Assembly: GCA_019415705.1 (NCBI GenBank)
Contig: DXYS01000023.1
Coordinates: forward strand, 12,811-46,744
Source of the DNA: Bacteroidales bacterium
Lineage (GTDB): Bacteria > Bacteroidota > Bacteroidia > Bacteroidales > Muribaculaceae
Direction: 5' to 3'
DNA length: 33,934 bases
The translations under genes were made by a program, and so were the position numbers. Shown here in pieces: positions 7,162-15,051 of the stretch (positions are counted from its first letter, which is position 1; every line of letters begins with the position of its first letter). The notes under the pieces were generated by a model, which did no database searches, was not told the DNA's origin, and was given only the letters and a program-made list of their open reading frames with translations.

Positions 7162-7905
7162 TCAGACATTTGCTCCGCCGGCCATACGCGTCACCCCTAT
7201 GCTCAGCACTGATAGCGATGCCGGCTCCGCCTCCTCAAGCAGCGCGACGCCACAATCGCGCACAGTGGCGCCGGTTGTGATGATGTCGTCGACGATTATA
7301 ATATTGCGGTCTCTCAGTTGGTCAGGACGCACGACGCCGAAACTGCCGCTTATATTGGCATGACGCTCATCGGCATTATGACGCGTCTGGCTCTTGTGGC
7401 CTCTGATAGCCACAAGATTATCGGCGACAGGCAGACCGAGCGAGTCGCCGAGACCGAGCGCTATTTCATAACTCTGGTTGTAGCCTCGCGACATGCGCTT
7501 GCGCGGATGCATGCCTACGGGCAGCAGCAAGTCATAACGCGTCGCATTAAAACCGTCTGCAAGCAGCTCCGCGCCATACATACGTCCCAAAAGCCGTGCA
7601 AGTGCCGGACGGTCGTCATATTTGGCGCGGCGTATCAGTTGAGCATACGGGCTGTCGCGCTGATAGTAAAACCATCCGGCCGCAATGTCGAGAGCAACCT
7701 TGTGGCCGACACGGTGATGAATGGTATTGAACGGCATAAGATGCAGACGCGTGCGCGGTAACTCACATAGACAACCAGCGCACATCACCTCTTCCCTATC
7801 AACCAGCGCGGTACCGCACACAACGCAGGTCCGCGGAAAAACGGCGTCCAAGAGCGCCGCTCCGGCGGCCGACGCCGCGTCAATTATCTTGCGCATTATT
7901 GCCAT
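7162..7905 (-). CDS. ComF-family phosphoribosyltransferase-like protein
   Basis: The 247-residue protein has the ComF layout. An N-terminal zinc-ribbon-like segment carries CVVC at 27-30 and CAGC at 42-45. A phosphoribosyltransferase domain follows, with the PRPP loop IIIVDDIITTGATVRDC at about residues 200-216. In naturally competent bacteria ComF takes part in DNA uptake. In Bacteroidetes most members are of unknown role, and no other competence gene is nearby. GYNQSYEIALGLG is the characteristic central motif. The ATG at 7905 was taken; an internal ATG three codons later is equally possible. The gene is divergent from the plus-strand gene at 7960 across only 54 bases and precedes the metK leader on the same strand. 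Confidence 0.85.
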   Translation of the reverse strand: MAIMRKIIDAASAAGAALLDAVFPRTCVVCGTALVDREEVMCAGCLCELPRTRLHLMPFNTIHHRVGHKVALDIAAGWFYYQRDSPYAQLIRRAKYDDRPALARLLGRMYGAELLADGFNATRYDLLLPVGMHPRKRMSRGYNQSYEIALGLGDSLGLPVADNLVAIRGHKSQTRHNADERHANISGSFGVVRPDQLRDRNIIIVDDIITTGATVRDCGVALLEEAEPASLSVLSIGVTRMAGGANV

Positions 7906-7920
7906 AAGTCGGTCAGTATG

Positions 7921-7952
7921 TTTGTCGGTAATCGGAATAATTCTTAATTTTG
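7921..7952 (+). promoter_or_regulatory. Strong consensus promoter ending 7 bases before an ATG
   Basis: TTTG (7921-7924), 20 bases, then TAATTTTG (7945-7952) matches the Bacteroidetes housekeeping promoter exactly. The ATG of the next gene is at 7960, so transcription would start within a few bases of the start codon and the mRNA would be nearly leaderless. Confidence 0.65.
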
Positions 7953-7959
7953 GCTCTGT

Positions 7960-8466
7960 ATGTCAGGACTGAGCGCCATAATATTGCTTAGCGTCTTTAA
8001 GACGGTCGAGTTTTATGTCATTGTCAGCGTCATAGCGGCGGCAGTGGTCGGCTTTATGGCGCTGCCTCAGCGTCGAAGCGAGGTAAAACTGCATATGCTT
8101 GCAGGCGACCTGCGCTCTACGGTCGGCGATGATGACGGCGATGAGCCTGAAGCGGCCGTAACCTTTATAGTCCACGACGAGGGTTTTGTCGAACTGCGCC
8201 GCACGGGGTTGCCCGATAACATCACGACTGACGGCGCCGTGTCGATTGCGGTCAAGGTCTCCGGTTTTGACATTGAAATAGAAGAGCGGCTCACAGCGGG
8301 ACGCCACCCGTCGTTCGGCCACGCCGACACCGCTGTTTTTATGCTCGATTTTCTCGCTCCGGAATGGTATCATATCAAATACAACAGTGAAACAAGCGGC
8401 GAATTTGCCGCACTGACGCTGCATGTGCGCCCCGGCATACGCTACACCAAACGTCTGATGAAATAG
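7960..8466 (+). CDS. Hypothetical membrane-anchored protein
   Basis: I do not recognise this 168-residue protein. It has one N-terminal hydrophobic helix at about residues 16-34 (VEFYVIVSVIAAAVVGFMA), then a mainly polar domain predicted to be strand-rich (EAAVTFIVHDEGFVELRRTG, AVSIAVKVSGFDIEIEERL, TAVFMLDFLAPEWYHIKY). This suggests a small anchored beta-domain. Support for the gene comes from the good promoter just upstream, the plausible amino-acid composition, and its exact fit between two minus-strand genes. The overlapping frame on the opposite strand (7963-8424) looks unlike a protein. The stop codon is only 3 bases from the convergent mgtE stop. The start could also be TTG at 7984, because the promoter leaves almost no leader for the ATG. 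Confidence 0.7.
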   Translation: MSGLSAIILLSVFKTVEFYVIVSVIAAAVVGFMALPQRRSEVKLHMLAGDLRSTVGDDDGDEPEAAVTFIVHDEGFVELRRTGLPDNITTDGAVSIAVKVSGFDIEIEERLTAGRHPSFGHADTAVFMLDFLAPEWYHIKYNSETSGEFAALTLHVRPGIRYTKRLMK

Positions 8467-8469
8467 CCG

Positions 8470-9834
8470 TCAGTTGACACCGAAAACCCCGAGAAGCCAT
8501 GTCGAGATGCCGACATAGATGATGAGGCCGAGAATGTCGTTTGAAATCTGAATGAAAGGGCCGGTCGCAAGCGCCGGATTGATATGTATCTTTTCGAGAG
8601 TCAACGGAACGACCGTGCCGAGAATCGACGCGAACATCACCACCAAAAACAGTGAGATGGTCACCGAAAGCGTCACTGCGAACTCCGACGGCAACATTAT
8701 GAGATTATAGACAAAGATTACCGCCGAGATAATCGTGGCGTTAAGCAAGCCTATAAGCACCTCTTTGCCAAGCTGTTTGGAAAACTCCTTAATATCAAGC
8801 GAACCGTTTGCAAGGCCCTGCACGACGATGGCCGACGCCTGCACGCCGACATTGCCGCCCGTGCCGCCGATGATTGGAATAAACAGGGCGAGAGCCGTGA
8901 CGGCCTGCAGCTGCGTCTCGAATCCGCCGAGAATCAGCGAGGCGAGTATGCCCGACGCTATACCGACAAGCAGCCACGGGATGCGCGCCTTGGTCTGGGC
9001 GAGTATAGAGTCGTCGGCGTCGACGTCAGACGAAAGACCTGATGCCAACTGATAGTCACGCTCACTGGCCTCACGCACCTGATCCATGACGTCGTCGACA
9101 GTTATGCGGCCGAGCAGACGCCCGATAGAGTCGACGACAGGCATGGCCACAAGGTCGTATTTCTCAAAGTCGAGAGCTACCTCGTCAATAGGCGCGTCGA
9201 CCTTGACGCTGACCGGGTCAACCTCCATGACGTGCTTGATTTTTGACACCGACGGATGGGTTATCATCTTCTTCAGCGGAAAAATGCCGCGCAGTTTGTA
9301 GTCATTGTCGACCACATATATATAATAAATCTCGTCCATCTCCTCGGCCTGCATGCGCATCTCCTTGATGCACTCGGGCATAGACCAGTTTTCGTTGACG
9401 ACAATCATCTCGGTGCCCATAAGGCCGCCGGCGGTGTCCTCGTCATATTTGAGAAGGTCGATAATGTCGCCGGCCTGCTCGACGTCGTCGATGTGAGAGA
9501 GGATTTCCTCGCGGTCGTCCTCGTCTAATTGCTGAATGAGGTCGACGGCGTCGTCGGTGTCAAGATGGTCAATCTGACGCGCGATTTCCTCGGCCGGCAT
9601 GGCGTTGAGCAGCTTGAGACGCTCGTCGTCATCAAGCTCCATGAGCACATCGGCCGCCGTGTCCTCGTCCAAGAGTTTATAGAGATACTCGGCCTCGTCG
9701 AGCTCGAGATTTTTATAAAGCTCGGCGATATCGGCCGGATGCAAATCTTCGAGCTCACGGCGCGCCTGCTGCTCGTCGTCAGAGTGGATTACAGAGCGGA
9801 TGTGCTCGAGATATTCGGGGGTGTATTCCTTCAT
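8470..9834 (-). CDS. mgtE: Magnesium transporter MgtE
   Basis: MgtE is an inner-membrane Mg2+ channel gated by cytoplasmic magnesium. The 454-residue protein has the full three-part layout. First comes an acidic superhelical N domain of repeated MgtE_N units (HPADIAELYKNLELDEAEYL, then LMELDDDERLKLLNAMPAEE). Then come two CBS domains (GTEMIVVNENWSMPECIKEM to VDSIGRLLGRITVDDVMD, about residues 135-260). From about residue 285 there are five membrane helices, including the pore-region motif PIIGGTGGNVGVQASAIVVQGLANG. The length matches the family. The ATG overlaps the rsmA stop by four bases (ATGA), so translation is probably coupled to rsmA and both use the promoter at 10651-10682. No magnesium riboswitch is visible upstream, because the gene directly abuts rsmA. 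Confidence 0.96.
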   Translation of the reverse strand: MKEYTPEYLEHIRSVIHSDDEQQARRELEDLHPADIAELYKNLELDEAEYLYKLLDEDTAADVLMELDDDERLKLLNAMPAEEIARQIDHLDTDDAVDLIQQLDEDDREEILSHIDDVEQAGDIIDLLKYDEDTAGGLMGTEMIVVNENWSMPECIKEMRMQAEEMDEIYYIYVVDNDYKLRGIFPLKKMITHPSVSKIKHVMEVDPVSVKVDAPIDEVALDFEKYDLVAMPVVDSIGRLLGRITVDDVMDQVREASERDYQLASGLSSDVDADDSILAQTKARIPWLLVGIASGILASLILGGFETQLQAVTALALFIPIIGGTGGNVGVQASAIVVQGLANGSLDIKEFSKQLGKEVLIGLLNATIISAVIFVYNLIMLPSEFAVTLSVTISLFLVVMFASILGTVVPLTLEKIHINPALATGPFIQISNDILGLIIYVGISTWLLGVFGVN

Positions 9835-10631
9835 GACTTCTCGGGATTATTAGCGGCGCGTGCCGACGAGAGCAAGTTTGTGAGTTCGATAAACTGATTG
9901 ACCGACAGTTGTTCGGGCCGCATGGCGAGCATCGCGGTCTCGGGCATCGCGGCGCCCGGAGGCAAAAGCGAGCGCAGCGAGTTGCGTATGGTCTTGCGGC
10001 GCTGGCCGAATGTCGTCTTGACCACCGTGCGGAAGAGGCGCTCGTCGCAGCCGAGGTCAGTGACGCCGTTACGACGCAGGCGTATCACGCCCGACTTGAC
10101 CTTGGGCGGTGGATTGAAGACAGTCTCGGAGACTGTGAAAAGGTATTCGATGTCATACCACGCCTGCAGCAGCACTGACAGGATGCCGCGTGTGCGCGAC
10201 CCCTCCGGCGCGGCTATGCGCTCGGCGACCTCGCGCTGCAGCATGCCCGAGCAGACCGGTATGAGGTCCTTGTAGTCCAAAACGCGGAAGAATATCTGCG
10301 ACGAGATATTGTAAGGATAGTTGCCGATAAGCGCAAACTCCTTGCCGCCAAACACTTCGCGGAGGCCTAACTGCAAAAAGTCGCCCTCGATGATGCGACC
10401 GTCCAAGTCGGGAAATTCGCGATGCAAGTAGCTGACGCTCTCGCTGTCAATCTCGATGACACACAGGTCATGGCCGGACTCAAGCAGAAAGCGTGTAAGC
10501 ACACCCATGCCCGGGCCTATTTCGAGCACGGGCATATCGACGCCGTCAAGCGTGGCGGCGATGCGACGGGCCACTGACAGGTCCGTCAGGAAGTGTTGTC
10601 CTAAGGCTTTTTTAGGCTTTACTTGCGGCAT
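9831..10631 (-). CDS. rsmA: 16S rRNA dimethyladenosine transferase (KsgA)
   Basis: RsmA/KsgA dimethylates two adjacent adenosines near the 3' end of 16S rRNA, a late small-subunit assembly step. The 266-residue protein starts with the family signature KKALGQHFLTD at residues 7-17. The SAM-binding motif VLEIGPGMGVLTRFLLESG lies near residues 35-53, and the catalytic motif IGNYPYNISSQI near residue 106. The C-terminal domain contains FNPPPKVKSGVIRLRR, typical of the family. Length is normal. An almost perfect promoter lies about 20 bases upstream of the ATG, and the stop overlaps mgtE. A TGACA-7 nt-TGTCA repeat covers the -33 region (10676-10692) and may be incidental. Confidence 0.97.
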   Translation of the reverse strand: MPQVKPKKALGQHFLTDLSVARRIAATLDGVDMPVLEIGPGMGVLTRFLLESGHDLCVIEIDSESVSYLHREFPDLDGRIIEGDFLQLGLREVFGGKEFALIGNYPYNISSQIFFRVLDYKDLIPVCSGMLQREVAERIAAPEGSRTRGILSVLLQAWYDIEYLFTVSETVFNPPPKVKSGVIRLRRNGVTDLGCDERLFRTVVKTTFGQRRKTIRNSLRSLLPPGAAMPETAMLAMRPEQLSVNQFIELTNLLSSARAANNPEKS

Positions 10632-10650
10632 GTTTCGGGTTTATTTTCTG

Positions 10651-10682
10651 CAAAAATAAAGTTTTTATCCCGAAATGACAAA
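10651..10682 (-). promoter_or_regulatory. Promoter of the rsmA-mgtE operon
   Basis: On the minus strand TTTG (10682-10679), 20 bases, TATTTTTG (10658-10651) matches the Bacteroidetes consensus in both boxes and spacing. The leader to the rsmA ATG would be about 13-15 nt. Confidence 0.75.
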
Positions 10683-10708
10683 AAAAGTGTCACGCCGCTG
10701 CTCCGCTC

Positions 10709-11479
10709 TTACTTTTTGAGCAAGCGTCGACAGAAGGCGCGCAGCTTTTCGGTCGGCGTTGCGTGCCAGCTGTGGGCGCAAAGATGCACTGCATAGGAGT
10801 CGGCTGTCATCTCGCGACGGTTGCCGGCAAAGATTTCGGAGCGATATATCATCATGTCGTCTTTTAACTTCCGGTCGCGGTCGACGTAACGGAAGCCATA
10901 AGGCTCGGCGACGCGGGCATAAATCAGCGGCGCTATGGGGTCGGTGGCGTAAGTACCGTCTGCTTTGATGAAATGACGATCCTTATAAAAATCGAGCACG
11001 TCGCGAACAAACGGATGCCCCGGCGCGGCACCCATGACAGCGGCCTGAATCTGCATGCCGGCAATATACTCGTCGGCTGTGCGGCGCCCCTCCTTGTCAA
11101 TGAGGTCCCACGAGCCGCGCTCGTCCATCAGCGTCGGATGATGCTCCAACGACGAGAAAAAGTTGTGCACGAGAAAGTCGTCGAATCGCTTGAGCACCCT
11201 GACATCGGAGTCAAGATAGATACCACCCTCCGTGTAAAGCGCATACATGCGTATATAATCAGCGGCGAAGGCCCATTTGCGAGCCTCGACAGCCTCGCGC
11301 ACGAATGGCACTGAGTCGACATCAAAATTATCCTTCGACCAGAGTTTCAGCTCATAGTCGGGCATCACGCGGCGCCAAGACTCGACACACTCCCTGATTT
11401 TGGTGGGGAACGGGTCCCCGCTCATCCAGCAATAGTGGATGACGCGGGGCACAATCTCTTTCGGTGCGTCGGCAGCCAT
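10709..11479 (-). CDS. GT32-type glycosyltransferase (capsular/mannosyl sugar transferase)
   Basis: The 256-residue protein belongs to the sugar-transferase family with the DXD motif (Gly_transf_sug, GT32). It starts with the signature PRVIHYCWMSGDPFP and continues with SWRRVMPDYELKLWSKDNFD. The donor-binding segment is ADYIRMYALYTEGGIYLDSD, with the DXD at residues 90-92. Relatives transfer hexoses during capsule, LPS or glycoprotein synthesis; donor and acceptor cannot be told from sequence. No membrane segment is visible, so it is probably cytoplasmic or peripheral. Its ATG overlaps the der stop by one base (TAATG), implying coupled translation. No other glycan-synthesis gene lies next to it, which is unusual for the family. 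Confidence 0.85.
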   Translation of the reverse strand: MAADAPKEIVPRVIHYCWMSGDPFPTKIRECVESWRRVMPDYELKLWSKDNFDVDSVPFVREAVEARKWAFAADYIRMYALYTEGGIYLDSDVRVLKRFDDFLVHNFFSSLEHHPTLMDERGSWDLIDKEGRRTADEYIAGMQIQAAVMGAAPGHPFVRDVLDFYKDRHFIKADGTYATDPIAPLIYARVAEPYGFRYVDRDRKLKDDMMIYRSEIFAGNRREMTADSYAVHLCAHSWHATPTEKLRAFCRRLLKK

Positions 11480-12795
11480 TACTTGTCGCGCATGTAGATG
11501 TTTATGGGCGTGCCGTTAAAGTCCCAGTGCTCGCGTATCTTGTTCTCCAAGTACCGGCGGTAAGGCTCCTTAACCCATTGCGGCAGGTTGCAGAAGAAGA
11601 TGAAGGTAGGCACGGCCGCGCCCTTGAGCATGGTGATATATTTGATTTTGATATACTTACCCTTGTTGCTTGGCGGCGGATAAGCCTCGATATCTTCGCG
11701 CATGACCGTGTTAAGCTGCGAGGTCGGCACTGTTCGGCGACGATTCTCGTAGACCTTGATGGCGGTCTCCAAGACCTTGAAGATGCGCTGCTTTGTCAGA
11801 GCCGACGTGAAAATGATAGGAAAGTCGACAAACGGAGCAAAGCGGTCACGGATAGCATCTTCATAATGTTTGATAGCGCGCTGCGACTTGTCTTGGACAA
11901 GATCCCACTTGTTGACGACCACGACAAGGCCTTTTTTGTTACGCTGTATAAGAGAGAATATGCTTACATCCTGAGCCTCAATGCCGCGTGTGCCGTCAAT
12001 CATGAGTATGCAGACGTCGCTTGCCTCGATGGCACGAATCGAACGTATGACAGAATAATATTCGATGTCCTCGTTGACCTTGTTTTTTTTACGTATGCCG
12101 GCAGTGTCGACGAGATAAAAGTCGAAGCCGAACTTGTTGTAGCGCGTATATATAGAGTCGCGGGTCGTGCCGGCGATGTCGGTGACGATGTGGCGCTCCT
12201 CGCCGATAAAGGCGTTGATGAGTGACGACTTGCCGGCGTTAGGGCGACCGACGATGGCAAATTTGGCGATATCCTCTAATTTATCCTCGTCCTCGTCAGG
12301 CTCGGGCAGGTCCTTGACAACTTCGTCCAAAAGATCGCCTGTGCCGTAGCCATTGATGGCTGACACGGGATATGGGTCGCCGAGACCCAGCGAATAGAAT
12401 TCAGGCACATTATAAAGCCACTCGTTTGAGTCGACCTTGTTGGCCACCAGTATCACCTTCTTGCGCGACTTGCGCAGTATCTCGGCCACGTGGTCGTCGA
12501 GGTCGGTCACACCGTTGATGGCGTCGACCACAAAGAGTATCACGTCGGCCTGCTCGATGGCGAGCGCCACCTGCTTGTTGATTTCGCCCTCGAAGATGTC
12601 CTCTGAGTTAACGACCCAGCCACCGGTGTCGACAATCGAAAATTCACGGCCGTTCCAGTCGACCTTGCCATACTGGCGGTCACGTGTCGTGCCGGCGGTT
12701 TCGTCTACAATTGCCGTGCGCGACTGTGTCAGACGGTTAAAAAGCGTCGATTTACCGACATTGGGGCGACCGACGACTGCGACAAGTTGGCTCAT
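11479..12795 (-). CDS. der: Ribosome biogenesis GTPase Der (EngA)
   Basis: Der is the only bacterial GTPase with two consecutive G domains and acts in 50S subunit maturation. In this 438-residue protein the first P-loop is GRPNVGKST at residue 8, with DTGG and ANKVDSNEW following. The second P-loop is GRPNAGKSS at about residue 185, with DTAGIRKKNKV and VVNKWDL. The C-terminal KH-like domain holds NTVMREDIEAYPPPSNKGK and FFCNLPQWVKEPYRRYLENKIRE. Length is normal for the family. A well-formed promoter lies inside the end of the upstream era gene. The stop is shared with the start of a GT32 gene. Confidence 0.97.
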   Translation of the reverse strand: MSQLVAVVGRPNVGKSTLFNRLTQSRTAIVDETAGTTRDRQYGKVDWNGREFSIVDTGGWVVNSEDIFEGEINKQVALAIEQADVILFVVDAINGVTDLDDHVAEILRKSRKKVILVANKVDSNEWLYNVPEFYSLGLGDPYPVSAINGYGTGDLLDEVVKDLPEPDEDEDKLEDIAKFAIVGRPNAGKSSLINAFIGEERHIVTDIAGTTRDSIYTRYNKFGFDFYLVDTAGIRKKNKVNEDIEYYSVIRSIRAIEASDVCILMIDGTRGIEAQDVSIFSLIQRNKKGLVVVVNKWDLVQDKSQRAIKHYEDAIRDRFAPFVDFPIIFTSALTKQRIFKVLETAIKVYENRRRTVPTSQLNTVMREDIEAYPPPSNKGKYIKIKYITMLKGAAVPTFIFFCNLPQWVKEPYRRYLENKIREHWDFNGTPINIYMRDK

Positions 12796-12832
12796 AAGTC
12801 TTTCTGTATGATGTTGATGTTAATATTCCTTG

Positions 12833-12864
12833 CAAAATTAACTTAATTATTCGATATAGCCAAA
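12833..12864 (-). promoter_or_regulatory. Promoter of der inside the era 3' end
   Basis: On the minus strand TTTG (12864-12861), 20 bases, TAATTTTG (12840-12833). The -33 box lies within the last codons of era and the -7 box just after its stop. The leader to the der ATG would be about 30 nt, so der and the GT32 gene can be expressed independently of era. Confidence 0.7.
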
Positions 12865-13737
12865 CTGGCGGAGCTTGTTGTCACGGTTACGCCAGTTAGG
12901 CTCGACCTTGACAAAAAGCTCGAGATAAACACGTTTGCCGAAGAATGTCTCAATGTCTTTGCGGGCGTCGGTGCCGACTTTCTTAAGCATCATGCCGCCC
13001 TTTCCGATAAGTATACCCTTCTGGCTGTCCCGCTCGACATATATGACGGCCATAATATGTATGGAGTTTTCCTTTTCCTCAAATTTCTCGACTATGACCT
13101 CGGCGCTGTACGGGACTTCCTTGTCATAGTTGAGCAGGATTTTCTCTCGGATGATTTCGGTGACAAAAAATCTCGCCGGCTTGTCTGTCAGCGCGTCCTT
13201 GCCGAAGTAAGGCTCGGCCTCCGGCAGCAGTTCGACGATGCGTGCCATCAGATTGGACACATTGAAATGCTCTTTGGCCGATGTCGGGAAAATCTCGGCA
13301 TTGGGCAGTATCTCTTTCCAGCGAGCGACAATCCCGTCAAGCTCCTCGTTGTTTTTAAGCAGATCTATCTTGTTGATTACCAAGAGTACGGGCACTTTCT
13401 CCTTGGCTACTTTCTCGAGAAACGAGGCGTTTTTGGTCGGGTCTTCGACCACGTCGGTGACATACAGCAGAATGTCAGCGTCGGTAAGAGCCTCCTCACT
13501 GAATCCGAGCATACTCTCCTGAAGTTTGTATTTAGGCGAGAGCACACCGGGAGTGTCGGAGAAGACGATCTGATAATCGGGCGTGTTGACGATGCCCATG
13601 ATGCGGTGGCGCGTGGTCTGTGCTTTTGAAGTTATGATGCTGATGCGTTCGCCGACAAGGTCGTTCATAAGGGTCGATTTGCCGACATTAGGATTTCCGA
13701 CGATGTTGACAAAGCCTGATTTGTGTTTGTTAGCCAT
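12847..13737 (-). CDS. era: GTPase Era
   Basis: Era is an essential GTPase that binds the 3' end of 16S rRNA and promotes 30S assembly. The 296-residue protein has the P-loop GNPNVGKST at residue 13, the switch motif SDTPG, and the NKID base-recognition motif. It ends in the type II KH RNA-binding domain, whose core GILIGKGGMMLKKVG is followed by RKDIETFFGKRVYLELFVKV. The length is standard. It lies downstream of fabH on the same strand with a terminator between them, so it should have its own promoter. TATTTTTG at 13794-13787 is a candidate -7 box but lacks a good -33 box. A GGTAAAA/TTTTACC inverted repeat (13757-13778) lies in its leader. Confidence 0.97.
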   Translation of the reverse strand: MANKHKSGFVNIVGNPNVGKSTLMNDLVGERISIITSKAQTTRHRIMGIVNTPDYQIVFSDTPGVLSPKYKLQESMLGFSEEALTDADILLYVTDVVEDPTKNASFLEKVAKEKVPVLLVINKIDLLKNNEELDGIVARWKEILPNAEIFPTSAKEHFNVSNLMARIVELLPEAEPYFGKDALTDKPARFFVTEIIREKILLNYDKEVPYSAEVIVEKFEEKENSIHIMAVIYVERDSQKGILIGKGGMMLKKVGTDARKDIETFFGKRVYLELFVKVEPNWRNRDNKLRQFGYIE

Positions 13738-13788
13738 GTTATGAAATTTTTTTAAAGGTAAAATAAGGGCGTTTTACCCATATAAACA

Positions 13789-13816
13789 AAAATAGCACCC
13801 TAAAAGATGCTATTTT
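13789..13816 (-). terminator. Intrinsic terminator after fabH
   Basis: On the minus strand AAAATAGCA (13816-13808) pairs with TGCTATTTT (13797-13789), continued by a further T and G, about 40 bases after the fabH stop. A T-rich tail follows the stem. The TATTTTTG formed by the tail could also serve as a -7 box for era. Confidence 0.7.
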
Positions 13817-13855
13817 GTAAAATTTTGTGTACGGAAGACGTATTGCTGCCTGAAA

Positions 13856-14842
13856 TCAGATATCCCAGACAAGATACATGGCTCCCCATGTGTAACCGGC
13901 TCCGAAGGCGGTCAGTATCAACTTGTCACCCTTATGGAGTTTGGCTTTATACTCGTCCAAGCAGAGCGGAATCGACGCAGCCGACGTGTTGCCGACATGC
14001 TCGATGTTGACGAGCACTTTGTCTGCCGGGAAACCGGCGCGGTCGGCCACAGCCTCGATGATGCGCATGTTAGCCTGATGGGGGATGAGATATTTGACGT
14101 CGTCGACAGTCAGGTTATTACGTTTCATCACGTCGAGCGACGAGGTGAGCATATCTGTGACAGCATTTTTGTAGACGTTACGACCCTCTTGATATAGGAA
14201 GTTTTCGCCGGCGTCGACAGTAGCGTGGGTAGTCGGTTTAACCGAGCCGCCGGCCTTCATCAGCAGATGCTCGCGGCCTGTGCCGTCGACATGAAGCACG
14301 GCGTCGATGACTCCGGCACCCTGCTCTTCAGTCGGCTCGACGATTACGGCAGCGGCGCCGTCACCGAAGAGGGCGCAAGTAGAGCGGTCCTCGTAGTTGA
14401 CCATCGAAGACATCTTCTCGGCGCATACGACGATAATTTTTTTATACATGCCCGAGCGGATATATGCCGTTGCATCCTGCAGGGCTACGATAAAGCCGGC
14501 GCATGCGGCCTGAATGTCATATCCGTATGCTTTCGACAGACCGCAACGCTCGATCATCACAGAAGCGGTCGACGGGAAACGATAGTCAGGGTTAGATGTA
14601 GCGCAGATGACAAGCTCGATGTCTTCGGGAGCAGTGCCCGACTCAGTGAGCAGTTTGTCTATAGCTTTTGCGCCGAGATATGAAGAGCCTTCGCCCTCGA
14701 GCTTTAAAATGCGGCGCTCCTTGATGCCGACACGGGTTGTAATCCACTCGTCGTTTGTGTCGACCATCTTTGAGAGCATGAAGTTGTCGAGGATGTCATC
14801 GGGGAGATATGATGCGATGGCTGAGATGCGTGCGTTAGGCAT
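13856..14842 (-). CDS. fabH: Beta-ketoacyl-ACP synthase III
   Basis: FabH starts fatty-acid elongation by condensing an acyl-CoA primer with malonyl-ACP. The 328-residue protein carries the catalytic triad in its expected settings: C114 in DIQAACAGFIVAL, H255 in LIPHQANMRIIEAV and N285 in EHVGNTSAAS. The N-terminal TNDEWITTRVGIKERR is typical, as is the C-terminal GAGYTWGAMYLVW. The phosphate acyltransferase plsX, which commonly lies between rpmF and fabH in other bacteria, is absent here. The gene is separated from rpmF by 209 bases holding a large hairpin with a T-run, so it is probably expressed partly from its own signal. TATCTTTC at 14884-14877 is a near-match -7 box. Confidence 0.97.
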   Translation of the reverse strand: MPNARISAIASYLPDDILDNFMLSKMVDTNDEWITTRVGIKERRILKLEGEGSSYLGAKAIDKLLTESGTAPEDIELVICATSNPDYRFPSTASVMIERCGLSKAYGYDIQAACAGFIVALQDATAYIRSGMYKKIIVVCAEKMSSMVNYEDRSTCALFGDGAAAVIVEPTEEQGAGVIDAVLHVDGTGREHLLMKAGGSVKPTTHATVDAGENFLYQEGRNVYKNAVTDMLTSSLDVMKRNNLTVDDVKYLIPHQANMRIIEAVADRAGFPADKVLVNIEHVGNTSAASIPLCLDEYKAKLHKGDKLILTAFGAGYTWGAMYLVWDI

Positions 14843-14895
14843 GACTTGCTTAAAAGAAAAGTTAGCGATTAGTCTTGAAAGATAAGTTAAGTATA

Positions 14896-14971
14896 CAAAA
14901 AAGCTCTCTTAAAGGACCCCGGGGCGTCCGCCGTCTGAAGTGACGGACATAACGCCGGGCCTGTTAAGAGA
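14896..14971 (-). terminator. Long hairpin with T-run between rpmF and fabH
   Basis: On the minus strand TCTCTTAA (14971-14964) pairs perfectly with TTAAGAGA (14912-14905). Inside it, AGG/CCT, CCCGG/CCGGG-like pairing and GTCCG/CGGAC (14948-14944 with 14930-14926) continue the stem. The whole 67-nt structure is followed by GCTTTTTTG. It looks like a strong terminator or attenuator. A further CCGGT-9 nt-ACCGG hairpin lies upstream, between the rpmF stop and this structure. Confidence 0.65.
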
Positions 14972-15051
14972 ATCCTTTTTCTGTTTAGCCGACAGAGACT
15001 CTCGCCCGGTATTAAAATCACCGGTCACGGTCGCGGCTGGTCGGTGTGCCG

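Noticed and set aside
7963..8424. Open frame of 153 codons on the minus strand opposite the orphan gene
   Set aside because: It lacks a promoter and protein-like composition, whereas the plus-strand frame has a consensus promoter and a membrane helix.
10676..10692. TGACA-7 nt-TGTCA as an operator for rsmA
   Set aside because: The loop is a plain A-run and overlaps the -33 TTTG; chance is a sufficient explanation.
11464..12225. Open frame of 253 codons on the plus strand
   Set aside because: It is a shadow opposite der, caused by the codon bias of that gene.
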